A stretch of 64,000 nt of DNA from Bradyrhizobium nanningense (GCF_004114535.1 NZ_LBJC01000024.1:606100-670099), one strand, 5' to 3'. Positions 45,040-53,933 are shown, numbered from the stretch's first letter. The notes: generated by a model from the letters alone, not told the origin. Made by a program: numbers and translations.

Positions 45040-46466
45040 GCCTGCATGACTCCTTCGGTCGCCTGCGTCGCCAGCGCCGCGCGGATGCCCTCGATCTTGC
45101 CGTTGCGGTAGAACAGATTGTAGGTGTCGAACGGAATGATCGCGCCCTGCTCGGTCACGAAATGGATGCAGCTTCGCTTGACGTTGCCGACGCAGAAATT
45201 GAAGCGGTCGAGAAACTGCACGATGGTGACGCGGAAGACGTTCTCGTAAGAGAGTCCTTCGGGCACCTGAAAGCTCGGCAGGCAGCACAAGAGTTCGCAG
45301 ACGCGTTCGGAGGTGTTGAGCGGACCCGACGACAGCGAGAACAGATCGACGAACTTTTCCCGCAGCATCGGATATTTTTCCGGGCTGATCGTATTGGGCA
45401 TCACCGCAACCAGCTGCTCCTGCGGAATCAGCGAGGTCAGCGGCAGCACCTTTTCGCCATTGCGCAGGCCGTAACCGATCGAGATGCTCTCGGGATTGCA
45501 GGGCAGCGGGATCATGTCCTTGTCGCCGAACACGCCGGTTTCGACGACGCGTTTGCGGATCTCCGACAGCATGATGCGGTCGGTCTTGTCATCGAAATTG
45601 TCGTTGCGGCCGGCGTCCTGCACCGGCTGCAGCGTGACGCCGCGCACGCATGTCCAGGTGAGTGCGTGGCGGACGATGTCGCCGATCTCGTCATCGTTGA
45701 CGCCGCGCTTGATGGTCGCGACCAGCGTGGTCGACACGCCAAAATGTTCGAGATTTTCCAGCGCCTGCTGACGGATCTTACGCAAATCCGCGCCGCGCAG
45801 ATTGATCAGCGCCTCGCGCTGCAGGGAATCGAACTGGAGATAGACCTCCAGCCCGCGCTTGTTCTCGGCGAGCCGCGCCACGAAATCCTTTTCGCGCGCG
45901 ATGCGCAGGCCGTTGGTGTTGATCATGACGTGGCGGATCGGGCGGGCGCGCACCGCGTCCAGGATCTCGAAGAAATCCGGATGCAGCGTCGGCTCGCCGC
46001 CGGAGATCTGCACGAGATCGGGCTCGCCCTCGCTTGCGACCAGCGCGTCCAACATCTTCTCGATCGTTGCGAGCGGGGTGAATTTCGTTCGTGCCGGGGA
46101 GGATTCCGCGAAGCAGACCGGACAGGTCAGGTTGCAATGCTCGGTGATCTCGATCAGCGCCAGGCAGGAATGCTGCTCGTGGTCGGCGCACAGGCCGCAA
46201 TCATAGGGGCAGCCGAATTCCGTGCGCTGCTGGAATTGCAGCGGCCGGTCGCCCGGTTTGATGAAATCCTTGCATAGGCGCCAATAGGCGGCATCCGTCG
46301 AGACCAGCGTCGACTGGACACCGTGCTCTCTGCAGCGCTTTTCGTACCAGACCTCGTTGTCCAGGATCTGGATCTTGGCCGGCACCAGCTTCAAGCAGGT
46401 TTCGCAGAGAGATTGGGTCTGGCCCCAGAAAATATAGGGACGCGACTTACGCAACGGCGCGTTCAT
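45036..46466 (-). CDS. radical SAM protein of the MJ0619/tetraether lipid synthase (Tes) type
   Basis: A 476-residue protein. The core cluster motif is CNLTCPVC (Cys111, 115, 118), with QISGGEPTLHP for SAM. Before it lies a Cys-rich N-terminal part: CETC (21-24), CREHG (45) and GCPYDCGLCADHEQHSC (85-101). More cysteines sit near the C terminus (CELLCC, CVGNVKRSC). This layout matches archaeal MJ0619/Tes, which carries extra iron-sulfur clusters and a mononuclear iron site and joins lipid chains by C-C bonds. The bacterial substrate is unknown. It overlaps the Lgt-like gene by 20 bases and the small membrane protein gene by 4. Confidence 0.85.
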   Translation of the reverse strand: MNAPLRKSRPYIFWGQTQSLCETCLKLVPAKIQILDNEVWYEKRCREHGVQSTLVSTDAAYWRLCKDFIKPGDRPLQFQQRTEFGCPYDCGLCADHEQHSCLALIEITEHCNLTCPVCFAESSPARTKFTPLATIEKMLDALVASEGEPDLVQISGGEPTLHPDFFEILDAVRARPIRHVMINTNGLRIAREKDFVARLAENKRGLEVYLQFDSLQREALINLRGADLRKIRQQALENLEHFGVSTTLVATIKRGVNDDEIGDIVRHALTWTCVRGVTLQPVQDAGRNDNFDDKTDRIMLSEIRKRVVETGVFGDKDMIPLPCNPESISIGYGLRNGEKVLPLTSLIPQEQLVAVMPNTISPEKYPMLREKFVDLFSLSSGPLNTSERVCELLCCLPSFQVPEGLSYENVFRVTIVQFLDRFNFCVGNVKRSCIHFVTEQGAIIPFDTYNLFYRNGKIEGIRAALATQATEGVMQA

Positions 46467-47163
46467 GCAGGGGTCTCGCTTTGGGCGCCGTCGCCAGCAT
46501 GAATGCGGCGTAGAGCAGGATGGACAGCGACAGCAGGTGAAACAGGGTGAAGGGACCGATCAGCGTGCCGTAAGGCTTGAGGAATTCCCACAGGAAGCGT
46601 TGCGCCCCGTAATAGGCGAGCGCCAGGTAGAAACCATTGGTGATTACAAAGGCGTTCCGGTTCACGACCGCCAGCACATAGATGAGCGCGAACACGGCCA
46701 TGGCCGCGCTTTCGTACAGCTGCACGGGATGGCGCAGAACGCCATCGCCGAAATCATGGCCGAAGGGCAACCCCGTCGGCGTGCCATAGGTGAAGTCGTC
46801 GAGGCCTGCGAAATAGCAGCCGAGCCGGCCGATCGCGATGCCGACCGCCAGCGGCAGCGCAAACCGCGCGCCGGTGCGTAAGGAGATGCCGGCCGTCCAT
46901 TTGTAGAGCTCGATCGCCACGATGCCGCCGGCCAGCGCGCCTTCGACCGAGCGCGCAATGCCGCTCTGACCCGACAGCCACAGATTGGCGGAGCCGAACA
47001 AATAGGCGCCGAGGCCGGCACCGAACACCAGCGCAGCGATATAGGGCAGCTCGAAGGATTGCGCCGGAAACCGTAAACCCTGTCGCGCCAGCCCGTAGAC
47101 GGACGCGGCCGCCGCCAGCCACGCCAAGACGTCGAAGATGGTATGAAGCAAAGCCCCGCTCAT
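46447..47163 (-). CDS. Lgt-like (prolipoprotein diacylglyceryl transferase family) membrane protein
   Basis: A 238-residue protein with about seven membrane segments. Lgt landmarks remain: VEGALAGG in place of FHGG, IGRLGCYFAG in place of GRxGN, RHPVQLYES, and GAQRFLWEFLKP with the essential Arg and Glu of the C-terminal motif. The Asn after GRxG is Cys and the His of the FHGG site is lost, so normal lipoprotein transfer is doubtful. It may handle phosphatidylglycerol or another glycerolipid. First gene of an operon with the Tes-like radical SAM enzyme. Confidence 0.78.
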   Translation of the reverse strand: MSGALLHTIFDVLAWLAAAASVYGLARQGLRFPAQSFELPYIAALVFGAGLGAYLFGSANLWLSGQSGIARSVEGALAGGIVAIELYKWTAGISLRTGARFALPLAVGIAIGRLGCYFAGLDDFTYGTPTGLPFGHDFGDGVLRHPVQLYESAAMAVFALIYVLAVVNRNAFVITNGFYLALAYYGAQRFLWEFLKPYGTLIGPFTLFHLLSLSILLYAAFMLATAPKARPLHERAVA

Positions 47164-47249
47164 GCGGAGAAGAGTATACCACGCTCACGACCAGAAAAGC
47201 GCGCCGCGCGTGATTGTGCCCTCTCCCCTCGCGGGAGAGGGCATCACCG

Positions 47250-48014
47250 CTACCCCGCCTCCCGCTCCTCGGTCGGATAGACGCCGCGCAGTACCTCTTC
47301 GAAGTGCATCTTCACCGCGTCGTTGCACAGGCAGGCACGAAGCCTCAGGCCGTCGCGGCTGCGAACCAGGATCGAGCCGCGCCGCGTGTCGAGAATCCGT
47401 TCTGCCTTGAACGACTGCAGCACGCGGCTGGCATAGCTGCGTCCCACCCCGAGCAGCGTCGCAAGCTGTTCGTGGGTCAGCGGCACGCTGCTCTCGTCGC
47501 CGGTCCGCTCCATCGCCGCCAAAATCCATTTGGCCGTGCGTTGCTCGATCGAATGGATCGCGTTGCAGGCGGTCGACTGGAAGATCTGTGCCAGCATGCA
47601 ATCGGCATAGCGGGCAAAGATGTTGCGCATTGACGCCGAACGCAGCTTGGCCGCTTCCAGCTTGGCGACATGGACGCGCGCGAACGGCCCGCCGAATTTC
47701 ACGCAAATCCGGCTATAGGCCGGCAGGTATCCCTCGCTGACGATACCGCCCACCGCGCCTTCGCGGCCGACCAGGATGGTTTCGACGTCGCGGCCGTCCT
47801 CGTTGGGAACGAGAAAGGTCGCGAGCGCGGGCCCGCAGGGGAAGTGGACGACCTGGACGTCATCGCCGGGATTGTAGAGCAGCTCGCTCGCGGCGCAGTT
47901 CTCGACGGTCACATGCGGCGCGAGGAGAGCGTAGTCGGCCTGGCTCAAACGTCTCAGCAGATTGTTGGCCGGCCGGCTCTCGACCTCGATTGTCTTGCTG
48001 ATGCGCGCATCCAT
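47250..48014 (-). CDS. Crp/Fnr family transcription regulator
   Basis: A 254-residue regulator. Residues about 30-150 form a cyclic-nucleotide-type beta barrel (YNPGDDVQVVHFPCGPALATFLV, ETILVGREGAVGG). The C-terminal winged helix has LTHEQLATLLGVGRSYASRVLQSFK. The GELALI and Arg-Ala signature that binds cAMP in CRP is not seen, and no FNR-type N-terminal Cys cluster is present, so the signal is unknown. GGAAGGGGG lies 7 bases before the ATG at 48014. It is divergent from a response regulator gene. Confidence 0.88.
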   Translation of the reverse strand: MDARISKTIEVESRPANNLLRRLSQADYALLAPHVTVENCAASELLYNPGDDVQVVHFPCGPALATFLVPNEDGRDVETILVGREGAVGGIVSEGYLPAYSRICVKFGGPFARVHVAKLEAAKLRSASMRNIFARYADCMLAQIFQSTACNAIHSIEQRTAKWILAAMERTGDESSVPLTHEQLATLLGVGRSYASRVLQSFKAERILDTRRGSILVRSRDGLRLRACLCNDAVKMHFEEVLRGVYPTEEREAG

Positions 48015-48193
48015 GGTGAACCCCCTTCCTCCTCCCAGCTTAGCGAGTTCCGTGCACTTCCTATGTGCACAAGTGGACAGACTGGAGAACGGCAATGTGG
48101 TGGTTTCGTTCCGGGAACCCCCCGATGCGCTGCGCGCAGGCATCGTGTCGCGGCAGTCCTGATCCGAAAAACCCCACACCCCAAGATCTGATC

Positions 48194-48577
48194 ATGGCAC
48201 CCGTAGTTCCCAATGGCACAGGCTGGCCGGCTGACGTCCTGATTGTCGAAGACGACCCGATCATCGCGATCGATTTCGAGGACCGCCTGCTTGGATTTGG
48301 TGTGACGGAAGTGCGGACCGTCGGGTCGGTGATCCAGGCGCTGGCCGCCATTGCCGAGCGCGCGCCCGACTTCGCCTTGCTCGATGTCGAGCTGATCCGC
48401 GAGACGAGCTTTGCGGTCGCCGAGCGGCTGGTCGCGCTGAAGATCCCGTTCGTCTTCGTCACCGGCTATGGCGCCGAGGCGCGCATTCCGACCGAATTCT
48501 CCGGCCAGCCGCGGTTGCAGAAGCCGTGCTCGAGCGACGCGTTGGAGGCGGCACTAAAGCTGCGCGCCACCGATTAG
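48194..48577 (+). CDS. receiver-only response regulator
   Basis: A 127-residue protein made of one receiver domain: VLIVEDDPIIAIDFED (acidic pocket), phosphoacceptor Asp64 in FALLDVELIRET, FVFVTGY (Thr switch) and LQKPCSSDAL with Lys110. No output domain, so it signals by protein contact or as a phosphate shuttle; alphaproteobacteria use such proteins with HWE-family kinases. The ATG at 48194 has only a weak ribosome binding site. Divergent from the Crp/Fnr gene; the two share a 179-base region. Confidence 0.85.
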   Translation: MAPVVPNGTGWPADVLIVEDDPIIAIDFEDRLLGFGVTEVRTVGSVIQALAAIAERAPDFALLDVELIRETSFAVAERLVALKIPFVFVTGYGAEARIPTEFSGQPRLQKPCSSDALEAALKLRATD

Positions 48578-48610
48578 AGCGCTCTTCAACGAAGGAAGAA
48601 GCTGCAATTG

Positions 48611-50152
48611 TCAGCTCTGCTTCGGATCGAGCGTGGTCGACCACAGCGCGACGTCGGCGCGGTCGCGCAAGGTCACAATCATCTGGCCGGAGGCGCCATC
48701 GATCTTGACGTGACCGAAGAACTGCATGCCGGCGGAGGGCGGCAGGTTCTGGCTGTCCTTGCCCGGCGCCTTGACGAAACGCACCTCGGGTCCAAAGGTG
48801 TTGTCGAGCGCGTTCGGACCGAATGTGCCGGCATGCAGCGGTCCCGACACGAATTCCCAGAACGGCTCGAACTCCTGGAATTGCGCCTTGTTCGGATCGT
48901 AATAATGCGCGGCGGCGTAGTGCACGTCGGCGGTCAGCCACACCGTGTTGTGGATCGGTGCCATCTTGATGAAGCGCAGGATGTCGGCAATCTCGAACTC
49001 GCGGCCGCGCACCGGACCGTCGCCTTGCGCGAAGGCTTCCGAGCCGCCCTTCGGGGTGTCCGATACGACGAGACTGAGCGGCATGTCGGAGGCGATCACC
49101 TTCCAGGTCGCGCGCGAATTGAGCAGTCCGCGCTTGAGCCAGGCGATCTGGTCCGGGCCGAGGAAATAGCTGGCGGGCCCGTAGGCGGTTTCGAGATTTG
49201 GGCCGTTCGGGCCGCGATAGCTGCGCTCGTCGAGCATGAACACGTCGAGATGCGGGCCGTAGGAGATCTGGCGATAGACCCGGCCGGGCTCGTTGATGCT
49301 CTCGCGCAGCGGATACATCTCGTGGAAGGCGCGCGCGCCGCGCGCGGCGAGCAGCGCGATGTCGCGCTCCTTGTAGGCGGCCGGCAATTCCTTCGACAGC
49401 GACCAGTTGTTGGTCACCTCGTGGTCGTCCCACTGCACGAAGATCGGCACCTCGGCATTGAAGGCGCGTAAGTTGTCGTCGGTGAGATTGTATTTGTGCG
49501 CGGCGCGGTACTCGTCCAGCGTTTCGGCGACCTTGGCCTTCTCGGGGATGGTGAGGTTCTTCCAGATCTTGCCGTCGGCGAGCTTCACCTCGGACGCAAT
49601 CGGGCCGTCGGCGTAGATGGTGTCGCCGGAATGCAGGAAGAAGTCCGGCCGGTGCCTGCGCATGGCCGAGAAAGTGAACATGCCACCGTCGTCAGGATTG
49701 ATGCCCCAGCCCTGGCCGGCGACATCGCCGCCCCAGACGAAGCTGACGTCGCGGCGGTCGGCCGGCGCTGTGCGGAAGCGGCCCACGACCGCCTCGCCCT
49801 CGACCGCGCTATGCGAGAGATCGCGGAAGCGGACGCGGTAAAAGATGTCCTGGCCGCCCGGCAGGTTTTCGATCAGCATCTTTGCGGTGAAGTCGCTCTC
49901 GGGGAGCGCGGCGATCGGCGGCAGCGCACGGGCATCCCTGAACGTATCCGTCGTCGCCACCTCGACCAGCATCTGCGCGGGCCGGTCGGTGCGCGCCCAC
50001 ACCACGCCGCCATCGACCGTAACGTCACCGGACTGGACGCCGTGAGTGACCAACGGCCGATCGGCCGCGCGCGAGAGATAGGGCATTGCGATAGTGCCGA
50101 GCGCACCCGCGCCGGCGGTAAGGAAGCGGCGGCGGGAGAATGGGAAGTTCAT
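48611..50152 (-). CDS. phoD: alkaline phosphatase D (PhoD) family protein, Tat-exported
   Basis: A 513-residue periplasmic phosphodiesterase. The Tat signal is FSRRRFLTAGAGALGTIAMPYLSRA. The PhoD N-terminal domain (VTHGVQSGDVTVDGGVVWARTDRP) is followed by the catalytic domain with SFVWGGDVAGQGWG, FLHSGDTIYADGP, QWDDHEVTNNW and WLTADVHYAAAHYY. It needs Ca and Fe in known homologues and frees phosphate from phosphodiesters such as teichoic acids or phospholipids. No clear Shine-Dalgarno precedes the ATG. A family C repeat lies just upstream. Confidence 0.92.
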   Translation of the reverse strand: MNFPFSRRRFLTAGAGALGTIAMPYLSRAADRPLVTHGVQSGDVTVDGGVVWARTDRPAQMLVEVATTDTFRDARALPPIAALPESDFTAKMLIENLPGGQDIFYRVRFRDLSHSAVEGEAVVGRFRTAPADRRDVSFVWGGDVAGQGWGINPDDGGMFTFSAMRRHRPDFFLHSGDTIYADGPIASEVKLADGKIWKNLTIPEKAKVAETLDEYRAAHKYNLTDDNLRAFNAEVPIFVQWDDHEVTNNWSLSKELPAAYKERDIALLAARGARAFHEMYPLRESINEPGRVYRQISYGPHLDVFMLDERSYRGPNGPNLETAYGPASYFLGPDQIAWLKRGLLNSRATWKVIASDMPLSLVVSDTPKGGSEAFAQGDGPVRGREFEIADILRFIKMAPIHNTVWLTADVHYAAAHYYDPNKAQFQEFEPFWEFVSGPLHAGTFGPNALDNTFGPEVRFVKAPGKDSQNLPPSAGMQFFGHVKIDGASGQMIVTLRDRADVALWSTTLDPKQS

Positions 50153-50188
50153 GGAGGTTGGTTCCAAACCCGAGCTTGCAGGAAAGTC

Positions 50189-50294
50189 CGTCATTCCGGG
50201 GCGCGCCGTCAGGCGCGAGCCCGGAAACCGTGTCTCCTCGCGAATGCGGCGCGATGGATTCCGGGTTCGATGCTTCGCATCGCCCCGGAATGAC
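50189..50294. repeat. inverted repeat, family C, copy 1
   Basis: The left end is CGTCATTCCGGGGCGCGCC, the right end GCGCATCGCCCCGGAATGACA-like, an inverted copy. AACCCGGAATC- and GGATTCCGGGTTCGATGC-like words pair inside. A related copy is at 58179-58282. It lies between TAXI and phoD genes. Confidence 0.75.
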
Positions 50295-50345
50295 ATGAGG
50301 AGCTATATTGAGGCAATGTGACGCAGCGATTACGCGCGCAGCTGC

Positions 50346-51791
50346 TTACGCGTTGCCGGCGGCCCGGAACTGCGCGCCCGCGCGCTGCAGGTTCTGCGGC
50401 AGGCTGAACAGCACCGCCTTGCGGTCGGCGACGGCGGCGTGGAACTGATCCAGCGCGATGTTGAAGGCGGTGAGCGAGCCCTCCTCGATCGCGCCGTGAT
50501 CGAAGCAGCGCAGCGTATCGCGCAGAATCACGTCGGCCTCGGCCTGCATCTGGTCGAGTTCGTCGGTCGTCTCGCACTTGCGCGCGGCCGCGATCATGTC
50601 CAGCAGCCGTTCGCGCAGATGGCTGTTGTTGTCGCGCTCGTCCTTCTTCAGATAGCCCGCGAACCAGGCGCCGATCGAGCCCATGGCGGAGAGCGCCATC
50701 AGGGTCCACCAGATGTAATCGCTGTATTTGTCGAGGAAGGTCTTTTCCTCGCCGTCGACGAAGGCGGCCGCGCCGGGATGCACCGGAATCACCGCATCCT
50801 TGTCGGTGTCGGGCGTCTCGATCTTGGCCGCGAGCGGGAATTCCGTCACCAATTGCTGGCGCACGGCGAACAGCTGGCGCGTGAACGCCGCGATGGTGGT
50901 TTCGGAGACGCCTTTGCGCGCCACGATGTGGTGCGAGAAGCTGATGGTCTTGACCTCGTCCTCCGGGCGGGCGGGCGAGCCGCCATAGGTGCCGGCGGGA
51001 ATCTCGGACGCTTCATAGATCGGATGGTTCTGCGCGATCGCATCCGCCGACTCGATCGCGAGGAAGCTGGGCGCGCCGAAATCCTTGGTGGAGGCGGCGA
51101 TCGCATCCGCCGTGATCTTGCTGTTGACCGGGCCGGCCGCGAGATAGACGTCGGCCTTCTCAGCCTTGATCGCCTCGGCGGCTTCGTTGGCCGGGAATTG
51201 CACGATCTCGACCTTGGCGGGATCGACGCCGTATTGCTGGAGGATCACCTTGAGCAGATTGACGTTGGCCTGGGTGCGGCCGACCACGCCGACGCGATGG
51301 CCGGCGAGCTGCGAGATCTTGGTGATCTTCGCGCCCCGCTTCTTGCCTTTGCCCGGGACGGACCACAGCACCACGACGTTCTTGCGCAGGGTCGCAACCG
51401 CTTGCGCGTTCTTGGGCACATCGAGATCGCCGCGCACGATGGCGAGATCGACCTTGCCTTCCGCGAGCGCATTGGCGCTGGCCGTGGCGCCGTCGGTCTG
51501 GATCGGCCGCAGCCGCACCTGGCCCTTGGTCTGCGTGAAAGCCTGCGTCAGCGCCTGCACGACCTTGACGTCGTCGCTGTTGGCGGGACCGACCGCGATC
51601 TTCAGCGTTACCGGCCGCATCGCGAAGTAATAGCCGCCGACCAGCGCGCCGACGATCGCAAGCACGAATGCGAGAGACACCAGCGCCGTCTTCCGCGCCG
51701 CGGATCGCGGCGAAGGCGGAGGGGGCGCTTCGGCCAGGTCCAATCCCCCGGTCATCGATCTCCCAAACGGGCGCTTGAGGCTCAGTTTCAT
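50346..51791 (-). CDS. TAXI-family TRAP solute-binding protein, membrane-anchored
   Basis: A 481-residue protein. A membrane segment near residues 36-58 (ALVSLAFVLAIVGALVGGYYF) anchors the TAXI domain: LKIAVGPANSDDVKVVQAL and GKVDLAIVRGDLDVPKNAQAVATL, with AGHRVGVVGRTQANVNLL. A second membrane segment near 373-392 (YIWWTLMALSAMGSIGAWFAGYL) leads to a cytosolic helical tail. The tail is unusual for TAXI proteins. No TRAP permease gene is next to it. A second TAXI gene lies 970 bases away. Confidence 0.85.
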   Translation of the reverse strand: MKLSLKRPFGRSMTGGLDLAEAPPPPSPRSAARKTALVSLAFVLAIVGALVGGYYFAMRPVTLKIAVGPANSDDVKVVQALTQAFTQTKGQVRLRPIQTDGATASANALAEGKVDLAIVRGDLDVPKNAQAVATLRKNVVVLWSVPGKGKKRGAKITKISQLAGHRVGVVGRTQANVNLLKVILQQYGVDPAKVEIVQFPANEAAEAIKAEKADVYLAAGPVNSKITADAIAASTKDFGAPSFLAIESADAIAQNHPIYEASEIPAGTYGGSPARPEDEVKTISFSHHIVARKGVSETTIAAFTRQLFAVRQQLVTEFPLAAKIETPDTDKDAVIPVHPGAAAFVDGEEKTFLDKYSDYIWWTLMALSAMGSIGAWFAGYLKKDERDNNSHLRERLLDMIAAARKCETTDELDQMQAEADVILRDTLRCFDHGAIEEGSLTAFNIALDQFHAAVADRKAVLFSLPQNLQRAGAQFRAAGNA

Positions 51792-51943
51792 CTTGGCCGG
51801 CGATTTACGCCCGCAATTGTAGCAAATTTCTTGTCCGGCGGAGTTACATCTCCGTCATGGTTAGCGGATGGCGGAAATCTCCGTATGAACCCGGGCGTCA
51901 GCTCGGTGTTAGGGTAAAGTTCCCCTGAAGGACGGAGATGATC

Positions 51944-52234
51944 ATGGCAGAACGGCTCTCGGCGGAGGCGCGCAAGCAGGCGCTCGGCGGACTCCCCGGC
52001 TGGAACGAGGTTCAAGGCCGGGATGCCATCGGGAAGACCTTTATCTTCAAGGATTTCAACGAGGCGTTCGGCTTCATGACCCGCGCCGCGCTGGCTGCCG
52101 AGAAGATGGACCACCACCCCGAATGGCGCAACGTCTACAAGACGGTGGAGGTGGTGCTGTCGACCCACGACGCCGGCGGCGTCACGGCGCTCGACGTCGC
52201 GCTGGCCAGGACGATGAACGCGATCGCAGGCTGA
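51944..52234 (+). CDS. phhB: 4a-hydroxytetrahydrobiopterin dehydratase (pterin-4a-carbinolamine dehydratase)
   Basis: A 96-residue PCD/DCoH protein. The active-site words AEKMDHHPEWRNVYKTVEV (with the paired His and Trp) and THDAGGVTALDVALARTMN are complete. It recycles tetrahydrobiopterin after aromatic amino acid hydroxylation, or acts in cofactor metabolism where a hydroxylase is missing. GGAG sits 6 bases before ATG 51944, so I chose this over the ATG at 51938. No phenylalanine hydroxylase is adjacent. Confidence 0.93.
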   Translation: MAERLSAEARKQALGGLPGWNEVQGRDAIGKTFIFKDFNEAFGFMTRAALAAEKMDHHPEWRNVYKTVEVVLSTHDAGGVTALDVALARTMNAIAG

Positions 52235-52333
52235 GCGCGGCTGACATCTTGCGGGGGGCCGCCACATCCCCATTTTGTGATCAGCCGGAATGCGGCGATC
52301 CGCCGCCTGGGGCTGAACCGGAGTTTATCGAAC

Positions 52334-52720
52334 ATGGCTGCCGAACACAGCGTCGGCTTCGAGCCGGCCGATCGGCTCGCGGAAGATCGCGAGAGCGTGC
52401 GCCGCCGCTTCTGGCGCAAGCTGAAGCGTGTCGCCGCGCATCTGCCATTCGCGGAAGACTTGCTTGCGGCTTACTACTGCGCGTTCGACCGGCAGACGCC
52501 GCGCCACGTCCAGGCCGCGCTCTTGGGTGCGATCGCCTATTTCATCCTGCCGTTCGACTTCGTCGCCGACGTGATGCCGGTCCTCGGATTCGCCGATGAC
52601 GCCGCCGTGCTCGCCACCGCCATCCGCATGGTCGCCGGCCACATCACGAATGAGCATCGCGAAGCCGCCCGTGCCGTGCTGAAGCGTGGGGTGGATGAGG
52701 CGGAGATGGACGCGGCGTAG
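52334..52720 (+). CDS. YkvA/DUF1232 family protein
   Basis: A 128-residue protein. The DUF1232 core is LLAAYYCAFDRQTPRHVQAALLGAIAYFILPFDFVADVMPVLGFADDAAVL read over about residues 39-90. One or two membrane-associated helices are predicted. Family function is unknown. The ATG at 52334 follows a GGAG 10 bases upstream. It is convergent with the TAXI gene downstream. Confidence 0.85.
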   Translation: MAAEHSVGFEPADRLAEDRESVRRRFWRKLKRVAAHLPFAEDLLAAYYCAFDRQTPRHVQAALLGAIAYFILPFDFVADVMPVLGFADDAAVLATAIRMVAGHITNEHREAARAVLKRGVDEAEMDAA

Positions 52721-52760
52721 GACTGCGTCTTTGCGGGTGAGCGTGGAGGCGAGGCCCGCG

Positions 52761-53915
52761 CTACTTCCTCTCCGCTTGCGCCCGCGCCTTCTCGGCGTCC
52801 CACGCCTGGAATTGCCGGAACAGCGTCTCCTTGTCGGTGTCGGACACCGCCGTGGGATTCTGCTTCAAGAAGGCCTCGAAGCGCTGCCGCGTCACCGGCT
52901 CGACGCCGTGTTTGTCGAGCCATTGCTGCGCCACCGGCAATCTGTTCCAGCCCGCAAGCGGTGCCGCGAGTGAGACCTCCTTCCACTTGGGATGGAAGGG
53001 CGGGTTCTGCAGCGTCGGGAATTTCGTGAAGAATGCGTCCACGAACAGCGCGAGCTTGCGATAGCGCTCGGTGTTGGGCGTCCAATTATAGGCCGCGAGC
53101 ACCGCAGGCACCGCGATCGTGTCCACGCTCTCGCCCTCCTTGATCAGGTTCGGATAGTCCTTCGCGGTCAGCGTTGCCGGCAGATAGTCGCTCTGGAGCG
53201 GCTTGGCGTAATCGACCCGCGCGAGGTGGAAGCGGCCGTCATTGCCGAAGGTCGAGACCGATTTGTACGGCTTGCCGCCGACCACGATGACGGCGTCGAT
53301 CTCGCCGGCCTTCAGCTTCTCCATCGCGATGCGCTGCTCGACATAGACGAATTTCGTCTTGATCCCGAGCCGTTCGAACACGGTGAGGGCGGTGACGAAG
53401 GTGCCGCCGTTGGGCAGATCCACGCTGACCGTCTTGCCTTCGAGGTCTTTGAGGGTCGCGACCGATTTCGGCGCGATCACCTGCATCTCCTCGTTGTACA
53501 GCTTCGTCACGTAAGTGAACTGCCGCTTGATGTCCTTGGCGAAGCCTTTGCGCTCGAGATAGTCGAGCGTGTCGGCGCGCACGATGCCGAGATCGACGCC
53601 TTGCAGGAACAGGATGTCGGCAACACTCTGCACCGAGCCGCGACCGACGATCGGCAGCACGCGGATCTTGTTGCCGTCGTCGAGAACGGAGGCGAGGTCG
53701 GCACCAAACTGCACATAGGTGCCGCCGATCGTGCCGGTGATCAGCGTGACGGTGTTGGCGTTCAGAGCCTGCTTGGTCGAGGTCGAGCCGAACTGGAAAA
53801 TCGCCTTCAGGCTGTCCGAGACCTTGGCTGGATCGTATTCGGTCTGCTCGGCGCGCGCCGCGAAGGCGCAGATGGTCATGATGGCGGCCAGCGCCATTCC
53901 GAAAGCGTTACGCAT
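52761..53915 (-). CDS. TAXI-family TRAP solute-binding protein, secreted
   Basis: A 384-residue protein. The signal peptide is MRNAFGMALAAIMTICAFAARA. Mature protein features include TVTLITGTIGGTYVQFGADLASVLDDG, RVLPIVGRGSVQSVADILFLQGVDLGIVRADTL and KTVSVDLPNGGTFVTALTVFERLG, all typical of TAXI periplasmic receptors, which bind small acids such as glutamate-like ligands. No TRAP permease is in the window. A Sel1-like protein gene lies just upstream (18-base gap) and may be co-transcribed. Confidence 0.88.
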   Translation of the reverse strand: MRNAFGMALAAIMTICAFAARAEQTEYDPAKVSDSLKAIFQFGSTSTKQALNANTVTLITGTIGGTYVQFGADLASVLDDGNKIRVLPIVGRGSVQSVADILFLQGVDLGIVRADTLDYLERKGFAKDIKRQFTYVTKLYNEEMQVIAPKSVATLKDLEGKTVSVDLPNGGTFVTALTVFERLGIKTKFVYVEQRIAMEKLKAGEIDAVIVVGGKPYKSVSTFGNDGRFHLARVDYAKPLQSDYLPATLTAKDYPNLIKEGESVDTIAVPAVLAAYNWTPNTERYRKLALFVDAFFTKFPTLQNPPFHPKWKEVSLAAPLAGWNRLPVAQQWLDKHGVEPVTRQRFEAFLKQNPTAVSDTDKETLFRQFQAWDAEKARAQAERK

Positions 53916-53933
53916 GATGTCCCCTGAAATGAT

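Noticed and set aside
45036..46466. Radical SAM protein as hopanoid enzyme HpnH or a MoaA-type enzyme
   Set aside because: The N-terminal Cys arrays and the segment before CNLTCPVC match MJ0619/Tes-type proteins, not HpnH or MoaA.
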